Source: Xiphias gladius (taxonomy: Eukaryota; Chordata; Actinopteri; Istiophoriformes; Xiphiidae). Taken from it: a stretch of 64,000 nt of DNA. The stretch covers positions 9,017,501-9,081,500 of the forward strand of contig NC_053418.1 in assembly GCF_016859285.1 (NCBI RefSeq). The letters run 5' to 3'. Of this stretch, positions 31,782 to 45,360 are shown one piece after another (within the stretch, counting starts at the first letter, position 1; every line of letters starts with the position of its first letter). A model generated the notes under the pieces. The model had not been told where the DNA came from. It was given only the letters and a program-made list of their open reading frames with translations, and did no database searches. Position numbers and translations under genes: made by a program.

Positions 31782-32308
31782 AACTACTCAAGTGGCCTTT
31801 GACTCAAGTGATCTTCGGTTTTCTGGAAGTAGAATATAAATAAACATTAAGCACCAACTGCTCTTGAATAAATGCCATTGGATTTGCACGGATCAGTTAC
31901 TATATTCCTTCACTAAGCATTGTTACGCAATTTTTTACAATGTTTTAGACAAACAAACAAAAAATTCTGAGTCAACAATTGTATGAAATTAGATTCTGGC
32001 CATGCAATGTATAATATATTATAAAAGTTATAAATGGTCACGTTGTGAATAAGGAGAAAACTGATCATTTATTTCCTAAAAAAGAGATTGCAAGAGATTG
32101 CAAAGCGTTCTTTGCATGTCACTACTGACACAACACGAACACACACATTCTGAAAACACTGGCAACCGTATACATAGAGGTGACTGATTTACTGGTAAAA
32201 ATCCAAGCAGGGTTTTCATTGTTGTGTGTTTTCTTTATAAATCTTTTGTCATAAATTTGTCATCAATACTGTGCTAACAATTGCAGGAAAATGAACGACA
32301 CCGGTCAC

Positions 32309-32364
32309 CTTCTGTCAGCTGCACTGTTTCTCTGTTCAGCTTCCTTCCTCCATCCCTATATATG
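32309..32364 (-). promoter_or_regulatory. plat: Probable plat non-coding exon 1 and TATA box
   Basis: On the minus strand a TATATA element (plus 32,356-32,364, 'ctatatatg') lies about 47-55 nt before a good donor, GAAG|GTGACC (exon edge 32,309). The ATG exon has a matching acceptor (TTCCAG near 31,824-31,830) upstream of its 5' UTR. A short untranslated exon 1 with a TATA box agrees with the known mammalian PLAT arrangement. The start site, near 32,330, is inferred from TATA spacing. Confidence 0.55.
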
Positions 32365-33397
32365 CCTCTGTAAAGCTCCCTTTGGGGTTCAGGACACCAT
32401 TAGGGAGGAAAGGGTGGGCAAGGTGGGGCGCTTGTGGGAAACTGGAGGTTTTTCCTAGTTTACTGAAGATGTGTTGACAGGAAGTTTTAACAGCCCTTGC
32501 AGGACAGTCTGATGGGAGAGTGAATGAGTTCAAAAATTTTTTTTTTGACGTCGTCATTAAATAAATTTCTCTGATTTCCCTTGTTTTCTTGTCACATTCC
32601 TCTTACAGGCCCACTCCTTCAACGTATGTACATTCACATACCGTAAAACCAATCCAGTTATCATAATTCATCTGTTCCTTCCCCACTGGGAATAAACAGG
32701 AAGCTGATTATCATTATGCTAAAAATGAGACACTGACCACCACATCCAACAAAACAATCTGGACAACCCCGGAGAAATGAAAGGCAGCATGTGCAGCAGA
32801 AAGTTTCTGCACCACACTGGCAGTATTCCTTCTCTAACAGAGCAAAGCAGAAGCTGTAGGACGATAAAGTGACTCAGGATTGTAAAGGGAAGGATGAGGA
32901 AACAGAAGGGAAAGTGTGGAGCTAGAAAAAGTAACTAAACTCACATTTCTATTTCCCTTTTATACTTGTAGAAGAAGTTGTGGGTATCAGACTTGTCCCT
33001 CTTTTCTGTTTTAAAGGAATCATATTTTGAGTGCCTGTTGCTCCTTAGGCGAGTGTAATTAAATATGAGTCACAAAAGAAGGAGGGGGAGAGAAGAAGAA
33101 TGAGTAGAGAGGGAAATGGGAAAGAAAAGAAAAAGACAGCTGCACACAATCAGGGCTGAAATGTAAAAATTACCTCAGTATAAAGAACTTCCGAGCTACT
33201 TTAAAAATAACTGTAACAACCGTAATAACCCACAACAAAACGTCTGCAAACATGCCTGGAACGGACACTTCTATTCTTGGACACATTTTTACACTCTGCT
33301 CTCCTCTGACTCACCTTCTGTGGTTTACTGAGCTAATAGAGAACAGCACTGTGTTTTGATGTATCAGCAAGGTAAGACAGCAATGCCGGCAACCCCC

Positions 33398-33415
33398 CAC
33401 ACACACACACACACA

Positions 33416-33490
<75 letters not shown>
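33398..33490 (+). repeat. (CA)n microsatellite, about 90 bp
   Basis: A near-pure CA run, interrupted once by 'cagaca' at its left end, about 1 kb upstream of the proposed plat promoter. Confidence 0.97.
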
Positions 33491-33495
<5 letters not shown>

Positions 33496-36400
33496 TACTC
33501 TCTCACACACATGCACAAAGGGCTCAGGAACGTGGAGCTAATCAACAACTGTACACAAAGATTTAATGTTCATTCTGCTCATTGTTCATTGGAACAAAGA
33601 CCCTTTCTAAGGGCTTCACTTTTAAAACACGAGCACGCACGTGCATTCACATACTCACTCACAGGTCCCTTGAAAGCAATCCTTGCCTCAAACAAATAGA
33701 AACCCTGTTGTCCTGCGCTTTTACCCCCCAACTGAGCCTCACTGGCAGGGTGACAACAGCACACTACTTTCCTTTTTGTTTCCTTTATGCAGCTGTTCAG
33801 TTCAGTCGCCCCTCTCTCGGGCCATGTCAGCCAAAAACACGTGTTTCCTGCTAAAGTGCTGCCAGTGCGGGCCCCATGCATCTCGGAAATGTGCGCAAAT
33901 ATCAACACAAGCGCACACAGACACACAGGCCAACATGCGCACATCAGACATGAACACATGTATATCCCACTCTTTTTAAAGTCTGTGGTATCCGACATGC
34001 AGAGGCCCTGTTTGGGGGTCATCACCGTTGCTCCTTTAACAATCCCACAAAGCAATTGGCAGGATTTTCAGCTGTTTTTGTGGCCCGTGTTATAACATTT
34101 AATACAAATGAACAGACACAAACACACAAAATAAACGTGTATATGACAAAATCTCATTTACAGGATACAGTGTAAAACTGTGGCTACCCTTTTAGTTTTA
34201 TATACAGTGAAACTAACTTCTTAAAGATGATCAACTCAGAACCTCTGTCCAGAAACTGTTTATGTGTTTCTTGCATTTATCTTACTCTGAGAATCTTTCA
34301 TTAGCTTTGAATATAGATCTTTTTCTTTTTCTTTTTTCATGATAACTAAGACTATTTCAAAATGAAGAAATATTTGATGTGAATTTAGGTTCGCCCGGAG
34401 AATTTCTGTTACAAAATGCATTTTATGAGAATTCTGAATGTTTCAAATATGATAGTTCATTACAGAACAGTAATCCAAATAATCAGGGATGTCCGTGAGG
34501 TTTTTCATGTAACTGGCAACAACTATGGGTTTACAGCAAACTTATAACCAGTAAATAAAAGATGTAAAAACTGATCAAGTGCAACAACAAAAAAAACCTT
34601 TAATTCAGGTCTGTACCCTAGTCATACTATGTCAGTAATCCTTCTTACTGCATAGGGGTCAGGGGTCAAAAGCTAGAATTTTTAATAGAGCATTATTACC
34701 AATGAGATACATAAGCAAAGCACAAGTTAACTCTTAACATCTTCTTCCCGCCTTGAGGAGAATGAGATACAACCAAACTCTGATGTACACGCATTGCTTG
34801 GATCACTATATATGCCATAGCTACACCAGCTATACCAGAGCTATCGATATGTCGAGCAAGCCTCTCTAAAAAAGTGAGCCGGACACCGTCGTCCCACAGG
34901 CACTGAAGCATTTTAAAGCCCAGTTACACCCAATCTGTTGTTAGCTGCAACGTGTATAACCAAGTATGCAGCCTGCAGAGAGTGTGGTTTTATCCCAGTT
35001 AGTAGGTCAAATATGAGTGGAAGAAATGAAAACATCTTTGAAGCAGCAGCAGCCAGACTATGAGTCAAGAGCAGCCTCTTAACAACAGTTCTGAGATACG
35101 CCAATTTAGTGCATCCACACACACAAACACACTCCCACGCACACACATTTACGTCCAGAGCTGAAGTTAAATGGTTTGCCGCCAAGGTTATTCATTTCCT
35201 ATCAGTGTGCAGTTTCATCTTAGCGGTTTGTTAACCGGGCCATTAGCGAGACATGTGTAATGATGATGGCGCACTGAGGTTGTAAGGGTTGGAGGTGAGA
35301 TATTACTAAACAAGTGAGAATGGTTAGACTGTGTGCAGGGAGCACAGCTGCATCTGCCTGTGAAGTTAAAATCATGGTTCACTCCGCACATCTCTGAGTT
35401 TACTCATACTGTCCCCCCGATGCAAACGCCAGAACTCATAAAGTACTCGGAGTGGGAGGACTACCCCCACCGGGACCCAGGGGAGGATAGTGCAGAGTTA
35501 ACATCTTTACAGTGAGCAATGTGGCACTTTTAGGGTCTAATTTACATTGGCACCGAAGTTCTCAACATTTGTGGGACTGGATCGTAAACAGTATTCCCAT
35601 TCTCTTGTCACAGCACGCTGGCAGTGTCAGTTTCTGGGAGCAAATCTGAGCATCATAACATGTATTCAACCTTTTACAATAGCTTCAGTTTAGGTGTTGT
35701 TCCTTCATGTAAGAGGTTTGCATTTGTGTAGCATGTCTGCTGAGGATGTCTTATGACATGTGCTGTCATGTTGGTAAGTAAACCACTTAGAGGGTATTAT
35801 GCATTCTTTACTAGGGGATTTTCAGTCAAGCTTCAATAAACCAGCCATGAGCTGGCTCCGTAAAGTCCCGCAGAACAGAGAGCTGCATTGTTACCTTCCA
35901 GCTTCCCTCTGTGCACAATATGAAGCCTTGAACTCCTTATCAGAAAGAAACACCTCATAAATCAAAAGAAGCGGGCGCTGAAATTAGAAATGAATATACT
36001 GTAAACTGAGGAGATAATGGAGCTGAGACAACTATGTGGAAGGAGATGAAAAGATGGGGAGAGTAGACGTAAGAGGGAGAAGGTCGAGAGGGCCAAAAAG
36101 ACGGAGATGAGGGAGATGAAATCAAATCCCAGAGGTCAGCAGAAAAGAGGGTGAGCAGTCCTGAGTCATCCTAGCTTCCACGGCTGAATAGACACAGATG
36201 GAGGCATTGATGGGATTTATATCTAGAACTGAGACAATTAGATGAACATACAACCCCCATATTACGTAGGAAGAGTAGAGATCTGAAAGAGGGTTTTTGT
36301 CCTGATTCAAGCTTAGCTGCAGCCTAGTGCTGAATCATACAATCTCTAGGGGTTCAGTTTCATCTTCTGGCCCAACTCTGTTCCAGCGCTTTGCTTTGTC

Positions 36401-36721
36401 TGACCTACTCTTAACTTATAGCTTTAAGACACAAACCACTGATCCCGTGAGTCACAAACATCAGTGTGACACACCCATCTGACCACACTGCAGGGAATGC
36501 TGATAATGGACACAAACTGTACTCTGTCTCAACATACAACAGTACAGAGTATCACTGTGATGGAGAATCTCGGTGCTGACGCCGACTGATGCTTGGGAGG
36601 AGAATTGCCACAATGCAAGCGAAGACACAAATCCAACTAATTAACTTGATAAGAGCCAGCATTTCAGTGATCCTGTGCAGATCCCTGGCTTGAGAGGTGC
36701 AAAGATACACACACACCACAT

Positions 36722-36724
<3 letters not shown>

Positions 36725-36789
<65 letters not shown>

Positions 36790-36795
36790 ACTGAG

Positions 36796-36868
<73 letters not shown>
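36725..36868 (+). repeat. (CA)n microsatellite, interrupted, about 145 bp
   Basis: Two long CA runs separated by a short 'gacacactgagaaa' interruption near 36,784-36,798. It generates spurious Cys-Val and His-Thr reading frames. Confidence 0.97.
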
Positions 36869-36871
<3 letters not shown>

Positions 36872-37829
36872 GCACTGAGAATCACAGTATCATAACAGGG
36901 ATGTTTGTTGATAATGCACACACGCACTGTGTCCAGCGGCAGAGCACAATATCACCATGTTCTTGTAACATTTAAAGAAGCAACAACAGAAAGCTTTATG
37001 ATCCTGGGTGGCAAAGAGATTTTAGTGTTTGAGGATTTAAACGGAATGTGGGAGGCACTGTGGGGGACTTTTTACAGTATTCCCACCAGATTAAACAGGT
37101 GGATGTGGATGGAGGGAAAGTTAATGAAGCGCTGCTGAAGTCAGAGCGAGCAAATGTTGGGATGCCAAATAAATCAGCAATCCAAAATCACACAGCTTCA
37201 CCAACTTATGGGAAAATAGTATGGCTGTGCCATATGGGAAAATTAGTACTACTACTATAATCATACACTTTTGAATTTACTATCCACAATTCAATTGTGT
37301 CTGCTAAAATGTAATATCACATGTGTCATGTTGAATCAGCTGTTAATTACATAGACATGCAGGTTACTGAGTATGGTAGCATTAATGTCTATATGTGGAT
37401 TCCTTTCTGATCTTATTTCCCATTCGCAAAGATGTTAATTAGATCTCGCTGATTAACATTAAATAAGACAAGAGAACTGTGTGTCAAGATAACTCCATAT
37501 CATTATCCGGTTACATTTGATTATCGTATTTGCATTTGATAAAATTAATTAAAGATTTTTTTTTTTTTTTTTTACAGGTTCCCCTTAAGTTGATTAGACC
37601 ATTACTACAATGGTTGGGCAATATTTCAATATAATGTAGTCTTACAGTAGAATCTTGCATAACAGTTTTCATCTATTTCTCCTTGATACATGAAATAACA
37701 ACCATGCAAAATGTTTAAGACAGTTTCATTATCTACACCCCTCCATAACTCCATAACCACAGATAATAAAGGCCCTCTAATGGCACGATTCAAATCAAAA
37801 CCGAAAATAAGTGCTGAAGCTGTCACAAT

Positions 37830-38200
37830 AGGAGAAAACGCTACGGTGCATAGTCTGGATAGATCTGCAGGCCTAACGCGAACAAAGGAGAATGCTCTTA
37901 CCAAATATGAGATCGTCCGAAACGGTTTTTCTTCTCAGTAGGTTTGCTGTGGTGCCGCCACTGTCCTCGGGAATAGTCGCTCGGACTGAGTTGGCGATCC
38001 CTCTGCTCCCAGCTTTTATCGCAGCGCCCCAGTCCTGCCGGCGTGTGGAGGGGGAGGGCTGCTGTGACCTCAGCGGGGAAGCGTGGCTGGCCGGGCCGGA
38101 TGATGATGCAGCCTGCTGGGTGGTGCCGATACGCAGCGAGACAGTCCCAGGCGGGACTGAGAGGGCACCATCACACGTTTAGTTAGAAGCGGGTTATTTT
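37830..38200. promoter_or_regulatory. Orphan CpG-island-like region
   Basis: CpG dinucleotides are far denser here than in the flanks, for example 'aacgcgaac', 'gtcgctcgg', 'gcagcgccc' and 'tgccgatacgcagcgag'. On the minus strand a good donor, ATTTG|GTAAGAG, sits at its left edge (exon edge 37,902), as expected for a first exon starting inside the island. No coding sequence was recognised. It could be an alternative plat promoter about 6 kb upstream of the plat ATG, or the start of a non-coding transcript. Confidence 0.5.
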
Positions 38201-41200
38201 CAAGTGTTTTCATCCGGGAAAACTTTTTCAGCCATCATTTTCCCCCAACTCCTTTCTCCGAGACACCAGTGTGCGCTCATCAAGGACAAATAAAACCGCC
38301 ACAAAATATGGAATTCAAAGGATTTTAAAACTCAACAGCCGTTGTTTATGTAATGTTAGTTTGACCTTTTTTAACACCTGTGAGAAAATATAAATATACT
38401 ATTATATTAAAATTATCTGACATTGTATACACTAAACAATCAATCAGTCATTAAATAAAATAACTGTCAGATGCATTGATAGTGAAAATAATTGTTGGTT
38501 TCTCCTGTGATGGAATAATATGATCTGAGTTTTTCTGTTTTTTAATTACTTGACACAGAAAAAAAAAAAAGTAATTTGATAATTACTAAAAACTTTAATA
38601 ATTTACTAAAACTGTACAAGTGACCAAAATACAAAATATAAACTAAAACAGTAAAGGTCTTAAAACTAGAGTTTTAATTGCACTATGTAGAAGGTGTAAA
38701 ACCGGGGAGTCCCTGGGAGTCTGGGCCCCCCGGGCAGTTGCCGGCTTTGCTCTGTTCGTAATCCAGCCTTTGAGAGAGCACACATTTGCGTGAGGCATGA
38801 TGTTGACACATACATTAGGATATTATTATTATGTACAGAAATAAGAGAAGATAAACTTAGATCCGACACAGGTAAAAATGTTAGCGGCAAGCAGCGAAAG
38901 AAGTACTAAAATAGAAGCATATTATAGATAATAGAAGGGAAGTAACCTCATAAAACAAAAATGCTGCGTTTTTATCATCTTATCTATAACAACAGGAAGC
39001 ACAAAAAATAAAAATAAAGGTACTATATACAGTATATTGTAGCCCACACCAGTACAGTGAATGGTATCTGCAAAAAGGTGTATTGCATTTTATCAGGTAC
39101 TGTCATGTTTAAGTGTTCAGGGCTGGATTATTAGGAATTTGTAAGTGATTTACTGTAACTGTAGTTACTCAAGCTTTTAAATTGAGTAACACAAATACCA
39201 GCATAATATTGATTTTTCACACTGTCAATGCCCTCTGGCTGTTTTTGTTGGGCTGTGGGTGAAACTATATCTGAGTGGTTAACCATTTGGCACTCAACCC
39301 ATCCCTACCCTAGAAAATCACTCATTTAGCCTCGGGTGTTCATTGTATTTTACTGTCTGTTAACTCCACATCAAGTAGCCGAGAACATAGCAATTTAGGA
39401 TCTAATAGTTCGGTGTCTTTCCTCTTTGTTTCCATCCGTGTTAGCTTAGAGCACACTCCCACTGCTTGATGCGGAAAATCACACATAAAGAGATACACAT
39501 ATACACACACACACATATACATGCATATGGGGTTGTGAAGGTTACGTTAACGTTGTATCTGTTTTAGATGATTCAGGCAGAAAGTTATGCATTACATAAG
39601 GTTCCTCCAGCACAGCCAGGAATTATATCTCTTTGAGTGATTCTCTGTTTTCGTTTACTATCAAATTCATTAAACACAACTGACCATTGAGTGCACACCT
39701 CCTCCCTTGTGTTGAATGATTAAAAAAGTATTTGCCCATTATTTATATCATGGAAAGAAAAGGAAGTTAAAGGCATTTGTAAATTCTGTGGGGGAATTAC
39801 AGAAACCAGACAATCCACTGATTTAAACATTTTTGTTTACTGTCTTAATGCGTGGGTGAATGCTTTCACAATTGCTTGGAGTCAGACCCTCAAAACTCAC
39901 AAACAAAGCATCAAGTGCCATGTATAGTGACAATACAAGAATCTGTCTTGGTGAAGTTTGAGCAGGGACTTAAAAAAAAGGCTGTATAAATGAAATAGTG
40001 TATGTTTGTTTTTTTTGATCAAATCAATATAGCAGTAATATAGCTGCACACTGTGCATATCAGAGTACAGAAATTATTAAAAATGTGTTGAGGCGTTAAA
40101 AAATTAATCAAATATTACAAAGCAAATAATCAACTCACAGCTATGTAGAAACACAGTCAACTATAGGGATTACAAATCAGATGTCAAATTAGTTATAATA
40201 TTTTAAGTATCATAGGTGATAGATCAGTGATTTGTAGAAAGGAAAACACATTAATCTAGTTAACATATATAGAATCCATATATAGAACATATATAGTAAA
40301 AGTAAAAGGATCAAATACATAACAGTCCAGTTTACAGAAATAGTTCAACATCTTGAAAAATATGCTAATTCGCTTTCTAATTGAGAATGAAATGAGAAGA
40401 TTGATACCACTCTAATATCTGTCCAGTGGCCTAAACATAAAGCTACAGTCAGCAGCAGGTTAGCTTAGCTTTGCATAGCTTAACATAAAGGAAAAGACAG
40501 ACGTGGGCACATTTTTATTTTGGACAGAACGCTACGCTAACCAGATGCTCGCTGTAGGCTTATGTCCAACGGACAGATATGATGTGGTATTGATCTTCTC
40601 CCCCACTCGTTAATGCAGGAAACAAATAGGCCTAAACATATCTGGCAAAATGGCACGTTCACATCAGATAGTTTAAACCGTAATTACAGTCGGCCGAGTG
40701 GGGAAAAACTGTGGATATCAGCTTCTGACTTGTAATTCAGAGTCGGAGACAGAGGGAATTTCTGACAGCGACGGTCTCCAACTTGGGGAAAAGACGCACA
40801 GAACTGTTGGCTTATCTATTCTGCTAGTTTCATAGTGGCTGTACACTGTTATTTTGCATCTGTGTTCACATGGTAACAAACTGCTACAAGTACATAACAC
40901 AACAGAAGAAGCCAGTTTAGGCCATTTTATCTGGTGTGACTACAAGGTTAGCACTGGGGCTAGCTACCTTGGAATAATGCATGAATGCTGCCGAGTTGGA
41001 ATAACTTTTCATTACGCTTACAATGTGTGAATGCGGCATCAGCAGTTACAGATTTTTTTTTTTTTTATTGGCAATGACACTTAATGAAAAGTCACAAATT
41101 CACAATTGCAAAAAAGTATCAACAGATAATGCTCCAACAACGGAACTTGGGGAGTATATAAAACATTTCTATCAGCATTTGCTACTGACAAAATGGTGGT

Positions 41201-42880
41201 TGTCTTAGCGTCAGTTAAACTGCTGTGCAGTTGTGCTAGTAACTTTTGCTAATAGCAACAGCATGTTCAGCTGAAACCAAAAGCTGGTGTCAGTCTAAAA
41301 AGCTGTTCTTGACTTCTATGAAACCTCATCCGTCGCACACTATCCTCACTGGGAATTATTAGTATAAACAGGAAAGGTTTTTTTCTCTTCCAAACATTTC
41401 TCATCTGATAAAGTGGGGTTTTTATACAGGACCAAACATCACGTCAGCAAACGTCAGATGTGCATAAGCACGTAGATAAAGATGGAGTTTGCTAATTGCA
41501 ACAAACCTAAGTGAGCTGCTTTCACCCGTTTCAGGAAAAGCAGATGATGAACTGAAGAACGTCACTGCTATAGTGTGGAATTCTGTAGTGTATCCTCTCC
41601 AAACACAACGTTCGCTACATCAACAATTACACTGCAAAGAATATTAACCATTGAAATGAGTATTTGATTTAAGGGAAGACACATCAAGCTGATTTTGAGC
41701 TGAACATCTTAATCTTCATGGAAATTTATCTGAGTAGATCTGATGCATGTGACTAAGATCTACCTGAAAATAAGAAAAATAACATCTGCGTTACAGAATA
41801 GTGTTATTGTTACTGTATCTGAGACACAGTATCCGGACAACATAACCCAAAAACATTCTTGTGTGTATTTTTGATATGATTCTGATGAAGCACTATATAA
41901 ATGAGATCGGTAGGGGATGACTCTGCTGTCCTGAATAGTTTGCGGAAGTTGATCCGACCTTTAGCGGGAAGTTGTATAACTCAGCCTATGTGCCCATCCC
42001 AAAATAGTGGCACCCAGAGGCTCCTTAATAACGTCAGTGAATACATTAATTGTGCTTTTGTAAGCTATTACGCTACTTTATGGACTAACAGACATTTCCC
42101 CGGGAATAAAACTTTAAATGTCCCTGTGTCCCGGTCTCAGTTTGCCTCGGTGGCCTCATGTGTTTCTTTTCTGTAGGATGGGACAGAATTAGAATTATAT
42201 TCAGCTCATTTTTACATTTTGTAAGATTTAAACTGCTTAAGCACGCTGGGGGGCCACTAAGGGGCCCCCGAACAGTCTGGGCACCACTTGGCTGCAACAA
42301 GCAAACATAGCAACACGTGGATATAACTTTAAGATTATTATTTTTAGATTATTATTTTTTTAGTAGAAGCAATGCATCCTTTGCATTTATTGCACAAATA
42401 TTCAAAATTAACACCTCTTTTTGTCATGTAGCTAATAAATGATTTTGTAAGGCAGAATACCGGACGAGCTGCACATTTCAAAATTGCAATTGCAGAAGCT
42501 ATTGTCCTTAGCTGGAGTTTAATATATATATATATATATATTTTAATTCAGTCCCACATACTCCGCCCTGCTGCTATTAATACTCGTTAGAGCACCAAAT
42601 GTGTATTCGTCTGCAGCTGAAAATAAATTAAAATAAGATAAAAATATGTATTTGTGACCCGTGTTTACTGTGGTGCATGGGGCAATGGGCTTGGGGGCTG
42701 AGTGCGCAGACAAGGTAGGGATGTAGGGAATGGGACTAATTGTTGGTTCCCGTCTTTCTTGTGGAATTTGTTGAGAATAAAGAAGAAAAAAAAAATAGAA
42801 AAATCACCAACCTCCACGCACCGAACACAGCAGAGTTTAATTTCACTGCAGAACTGAGACAAACTCAGTCACTCACTCCC
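38200..42880. other. Gene-poor, AT-rich intergenic stretch
   Basis: No coding exon was supported. It contains a fold-back repeat (40,323-40,610), an A-rich tract near 38,560 and a short TA run near 42,523-42,541. GC-rich fragments near 38,700-38,750 and 42,240-42,300 resemble each other and probably belong to a dispersed repeat. Confidence 0.45.
40323..40610. repeat. Fold-back (inverted-repeat) dispersed element
   Basis: The left arm reads 'gagaagattgataccactct' and then 'acagtcagcagcaggttagc'. The right arm carries the complements in reverse order, 'gctaaccagatgctcgctgt' and 'atgtggtattgatcttctc'. The outer parts 'atagttcaacatcttgaaaa' and 'gctaattcgctttct' match the ends of a fish fold-back element that I recognise. 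The arms have diverged and the centre is short. A minimal relative lies at 54,212-54,266. Confidence 0.7.
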
Positions 42881-43385
42881 ACTGGGAACGAAGCCTGTCT
42901 CGACGTGTCCAAGCTTAAAGGGGGGGGGGGGGCTCAGGGTTTCCGTATAAAAATCACGAGAAAACATCTTTACGCGCCCAGGAGATGAAAACCTCTGCAT
43001 CGGCCCAACAGGCTGACTGTGCGCCGAGCCTGCCTCCCCGTGGGCGGGTTCATAGGAAATACGAGGATCAGGAAGTAGAGAGGTTTTTTTTTTTTTTGAG
43101 ATTCGTTGTGTCTCCGAAGTTACAATTGTAGTGTTCAAAGTTTGACTCTGTCTCAGACCAGATAAACGCAGTGGTCAAAGAAAATCAGGTTTGAAAGCGT
43201 GTGAACGCTGCCTACGAAGTCTAAGGTAGGAATTAGTTGAAATGATACTTCAGTTGAAGCGCCTGTCGGCATTGAGATAAATACCGAGAACCAGTACGTT
43301 AAAGCTCGGGGAAACGTGAAACATGAACACAGGGAGAGTTGACTTTTAGCGTTTGGACGCGTGTTTTTGTTCGGAGCGGGGAGGT
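42880..43385 (+). promoter_or_regulatory. ikbkb: Probable ikbkb promoter and non-coding exon 1
   Basis: CpG-enriched sequence upstream of ikbkb carries two plausible plus-strand donors, CTAAG|GTAGGA (exon edge 43,225) and GGGGAG|GTGAGA (exon edge 43,383). The coding exon at 45,344 has its own acceptor (GTGTAG) and only 17 nt of 5' UTR, so an upstream untranslated exon is required and this is the best candidate. The start site is not determined. Confidence 0.5.
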
Positions 43386-43515
43386 GAGATCGATAGTCAC
43401 AGTATAGAGGCTGAAAAGGAAGCAGCCTGACGGATGCATGTACTGTCAGTGCAGTATTGAATAGGCCTGGTAACAGCCTGTAAGACAGCCTGCTTACTGC
43501 ATACCGGAACTATCC

Positions 43516-43635
<120 letters not shown>

Positions 43636-44539
43636 GGAACGCTTTATCCACTCTTCCATAGATTCTGTGATGTACATTTGGTCTGTGAAATTGCTATTGC
43701 TTATATATAAGCAACATTAAATCAGTGAAAAACCCACATAAATATGTTGATGATAGTGATCACCTTTTTTTTTTTTTAACAATATTTTTATCATGCTTTT
43801 CAGCACATAAACCCAGACAGAGGCCACGTGAACCGAAACTCAGACTTAGAGCCATGATACATGACAGACATGGCACCTGAGACCCTCAAAGAGATAATTT
43901 CACGCTCACAAAAAATATGTTGTGGACGTGTAAACGGGGAAAAATGAATGCAACTATGTATATATAGGGATCTCAGAATTAGGAACTGCAACCAAGACAT
44001 CTTACAGTTAAAGAAAAGAATAACCTTGTCAGTTATATTGACCAAATAATTTTACTGGCAACACTGTTTTCTAAATTGCCTCAAACATACCTTTGGCATT
44101 TTCTGCACTGCAATGGGCCATTTTCACAGCAGGCATTTTAGGTAAAACTCAGGTGTTTCTAATAACAATAAAGCTCTCTCGAGTATATTCAAGTGTCCAA
44201 CTAAACCGTGACAGTGAGCCAGCGTACACAGTACCGGGACCCTGAAACTGAGGCAAATAAATGGATTAAATATTAATGTTATTTATAATGATGTTTGCAC
44301 CTGTGCTTTCCCTATTGTGACATTTCAAGATGTCTTCTGTTCTTGTTGTTCTTCTCTTCTTTTCTTGTCTATCTTCAATAAGCTAATATCAGCAGATTTT
44401 TGCGATGGTCAGTGTCAGTCTGTCGATGTGTCCAGTCCAAAACTTTGGTCCGGAACAAAATCTCTGGGCAAGCAGAGGATGGACCAGATAGAATGTACTT
44501 GAGAAATTCCACGGGAGGAATCCTAATGACTGTGGTTAG

Positions 44540-44876
44540 GGCTGGTGTCTCAACTAATGATTATTCTCCTTATCAGTTAATCTGTTGATAATTTGTTTAA
44601 TAAACAACACACTTTTTAGTGTATAAAATGTAAGAAAATCATGAAAATATCCATTAAAATTTCCCAGAGGTCCCAGATGAGCCCATAGATATTCAGTTTA
44701 TAATATGCGTCACAAACAACAGGCAAATTCTCAAAATTTTGAAGCTTGAAACAAAGAATGTGGCACATTTTCTCGATAAATGTCTTAAACGGTTACTTGA
44801 TTATCAAAGTTGATGGTTCCATTTTCTGTGGAATCACTGATGGATAAATCAATTGATTGTTTCTGCACTAGAGCCA
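44540..44876 (+). repeat. AT-rich dispersed repeat, sense copy
   Basis: 'ggctggtgtctcaactaatg', 'ttatcagttaatctg', 'gtgtataaaatgtaagaaaa' and 'agatattcagttta' recur in other copies at 1,060-1,420, 47,278-47,625 and (antisense) 1,905-2,105, 3,262-3,604 and 29,472-29,720. It has no coding capacity. I recognise it as a common fish repeat but cannot name its class. Confidence 0.65.
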
Positions 44877-45360
44877 ATTCTCAGACCAATGCATCAGCTT
44901 TACTTTGAGATTAATGCTAACATATCATGCTGACATTAACATTATAAACACATGTTAACTTTCAGAGCAGCACATGATCACACACCTTTTTATATATGTC
45001 GCTAGCATGGTAATGCTAGCGTGCTGACTTGCTCAACGACTAGTTGAGCCTTGGTAGACCTAAGGATGAAATAGGACAGCTTAGACTGATGAAAATATGG
45101 GTGAATGTAGATGTAGAGCTGAGCCTGACCAACTGAGTCTGAGATGTTGCTAAAATATCTACTGTACGGACGATAAACTCTTTTGATTTAGATGACAACT
45201 AGGCTTTTTCTCTGGTGCAATCCTTAGACAAAACTTAACATTTCTGTCCTAGTGGTGATGATCTGGGAATGGCGAAGTTGCTTCCCCATCTAGTATGACT
45301 GTGTGCTTAAGTTTGTCCTTGTTACGTGTTGTATTGGGTGTAGCACCAGCTGAGGAGATC

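Larger units (their letters stand above)
32370..37820. other. Intergenic stretch between plat and the CpG island
   Basis: No exon was supported on either strand. It contains CA microsatellites at about 33,398-33,490 and 36,725-36,868. The longest open frame (33,579-34,055, minus) has no domain or splice support. Nothing else recognisable was seen. Confidence 0.5.

Noticed and set aside
33579-34055. 158-aa minus-strand open frame, the longest in the window
   Set aside because: It has no recognisable domain or splice context, has a Cys-rich low-complexity stretch and lies in intergenic repeat-adjacent DNA. It looks like a chance ORF.
36552-36927. Cys-Val-rich frames (also at 8,949, 18,783, 33,311 and 47,860)
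   Set aside because: These are translations of CA/TG microsatellites.
37892-38182. 96-aa plus-strand frame in the CpG island as a coding exon
   Set aside because: GC-rich sequence gives long chance frames; no family resemblance or splice support was seen on that strand.
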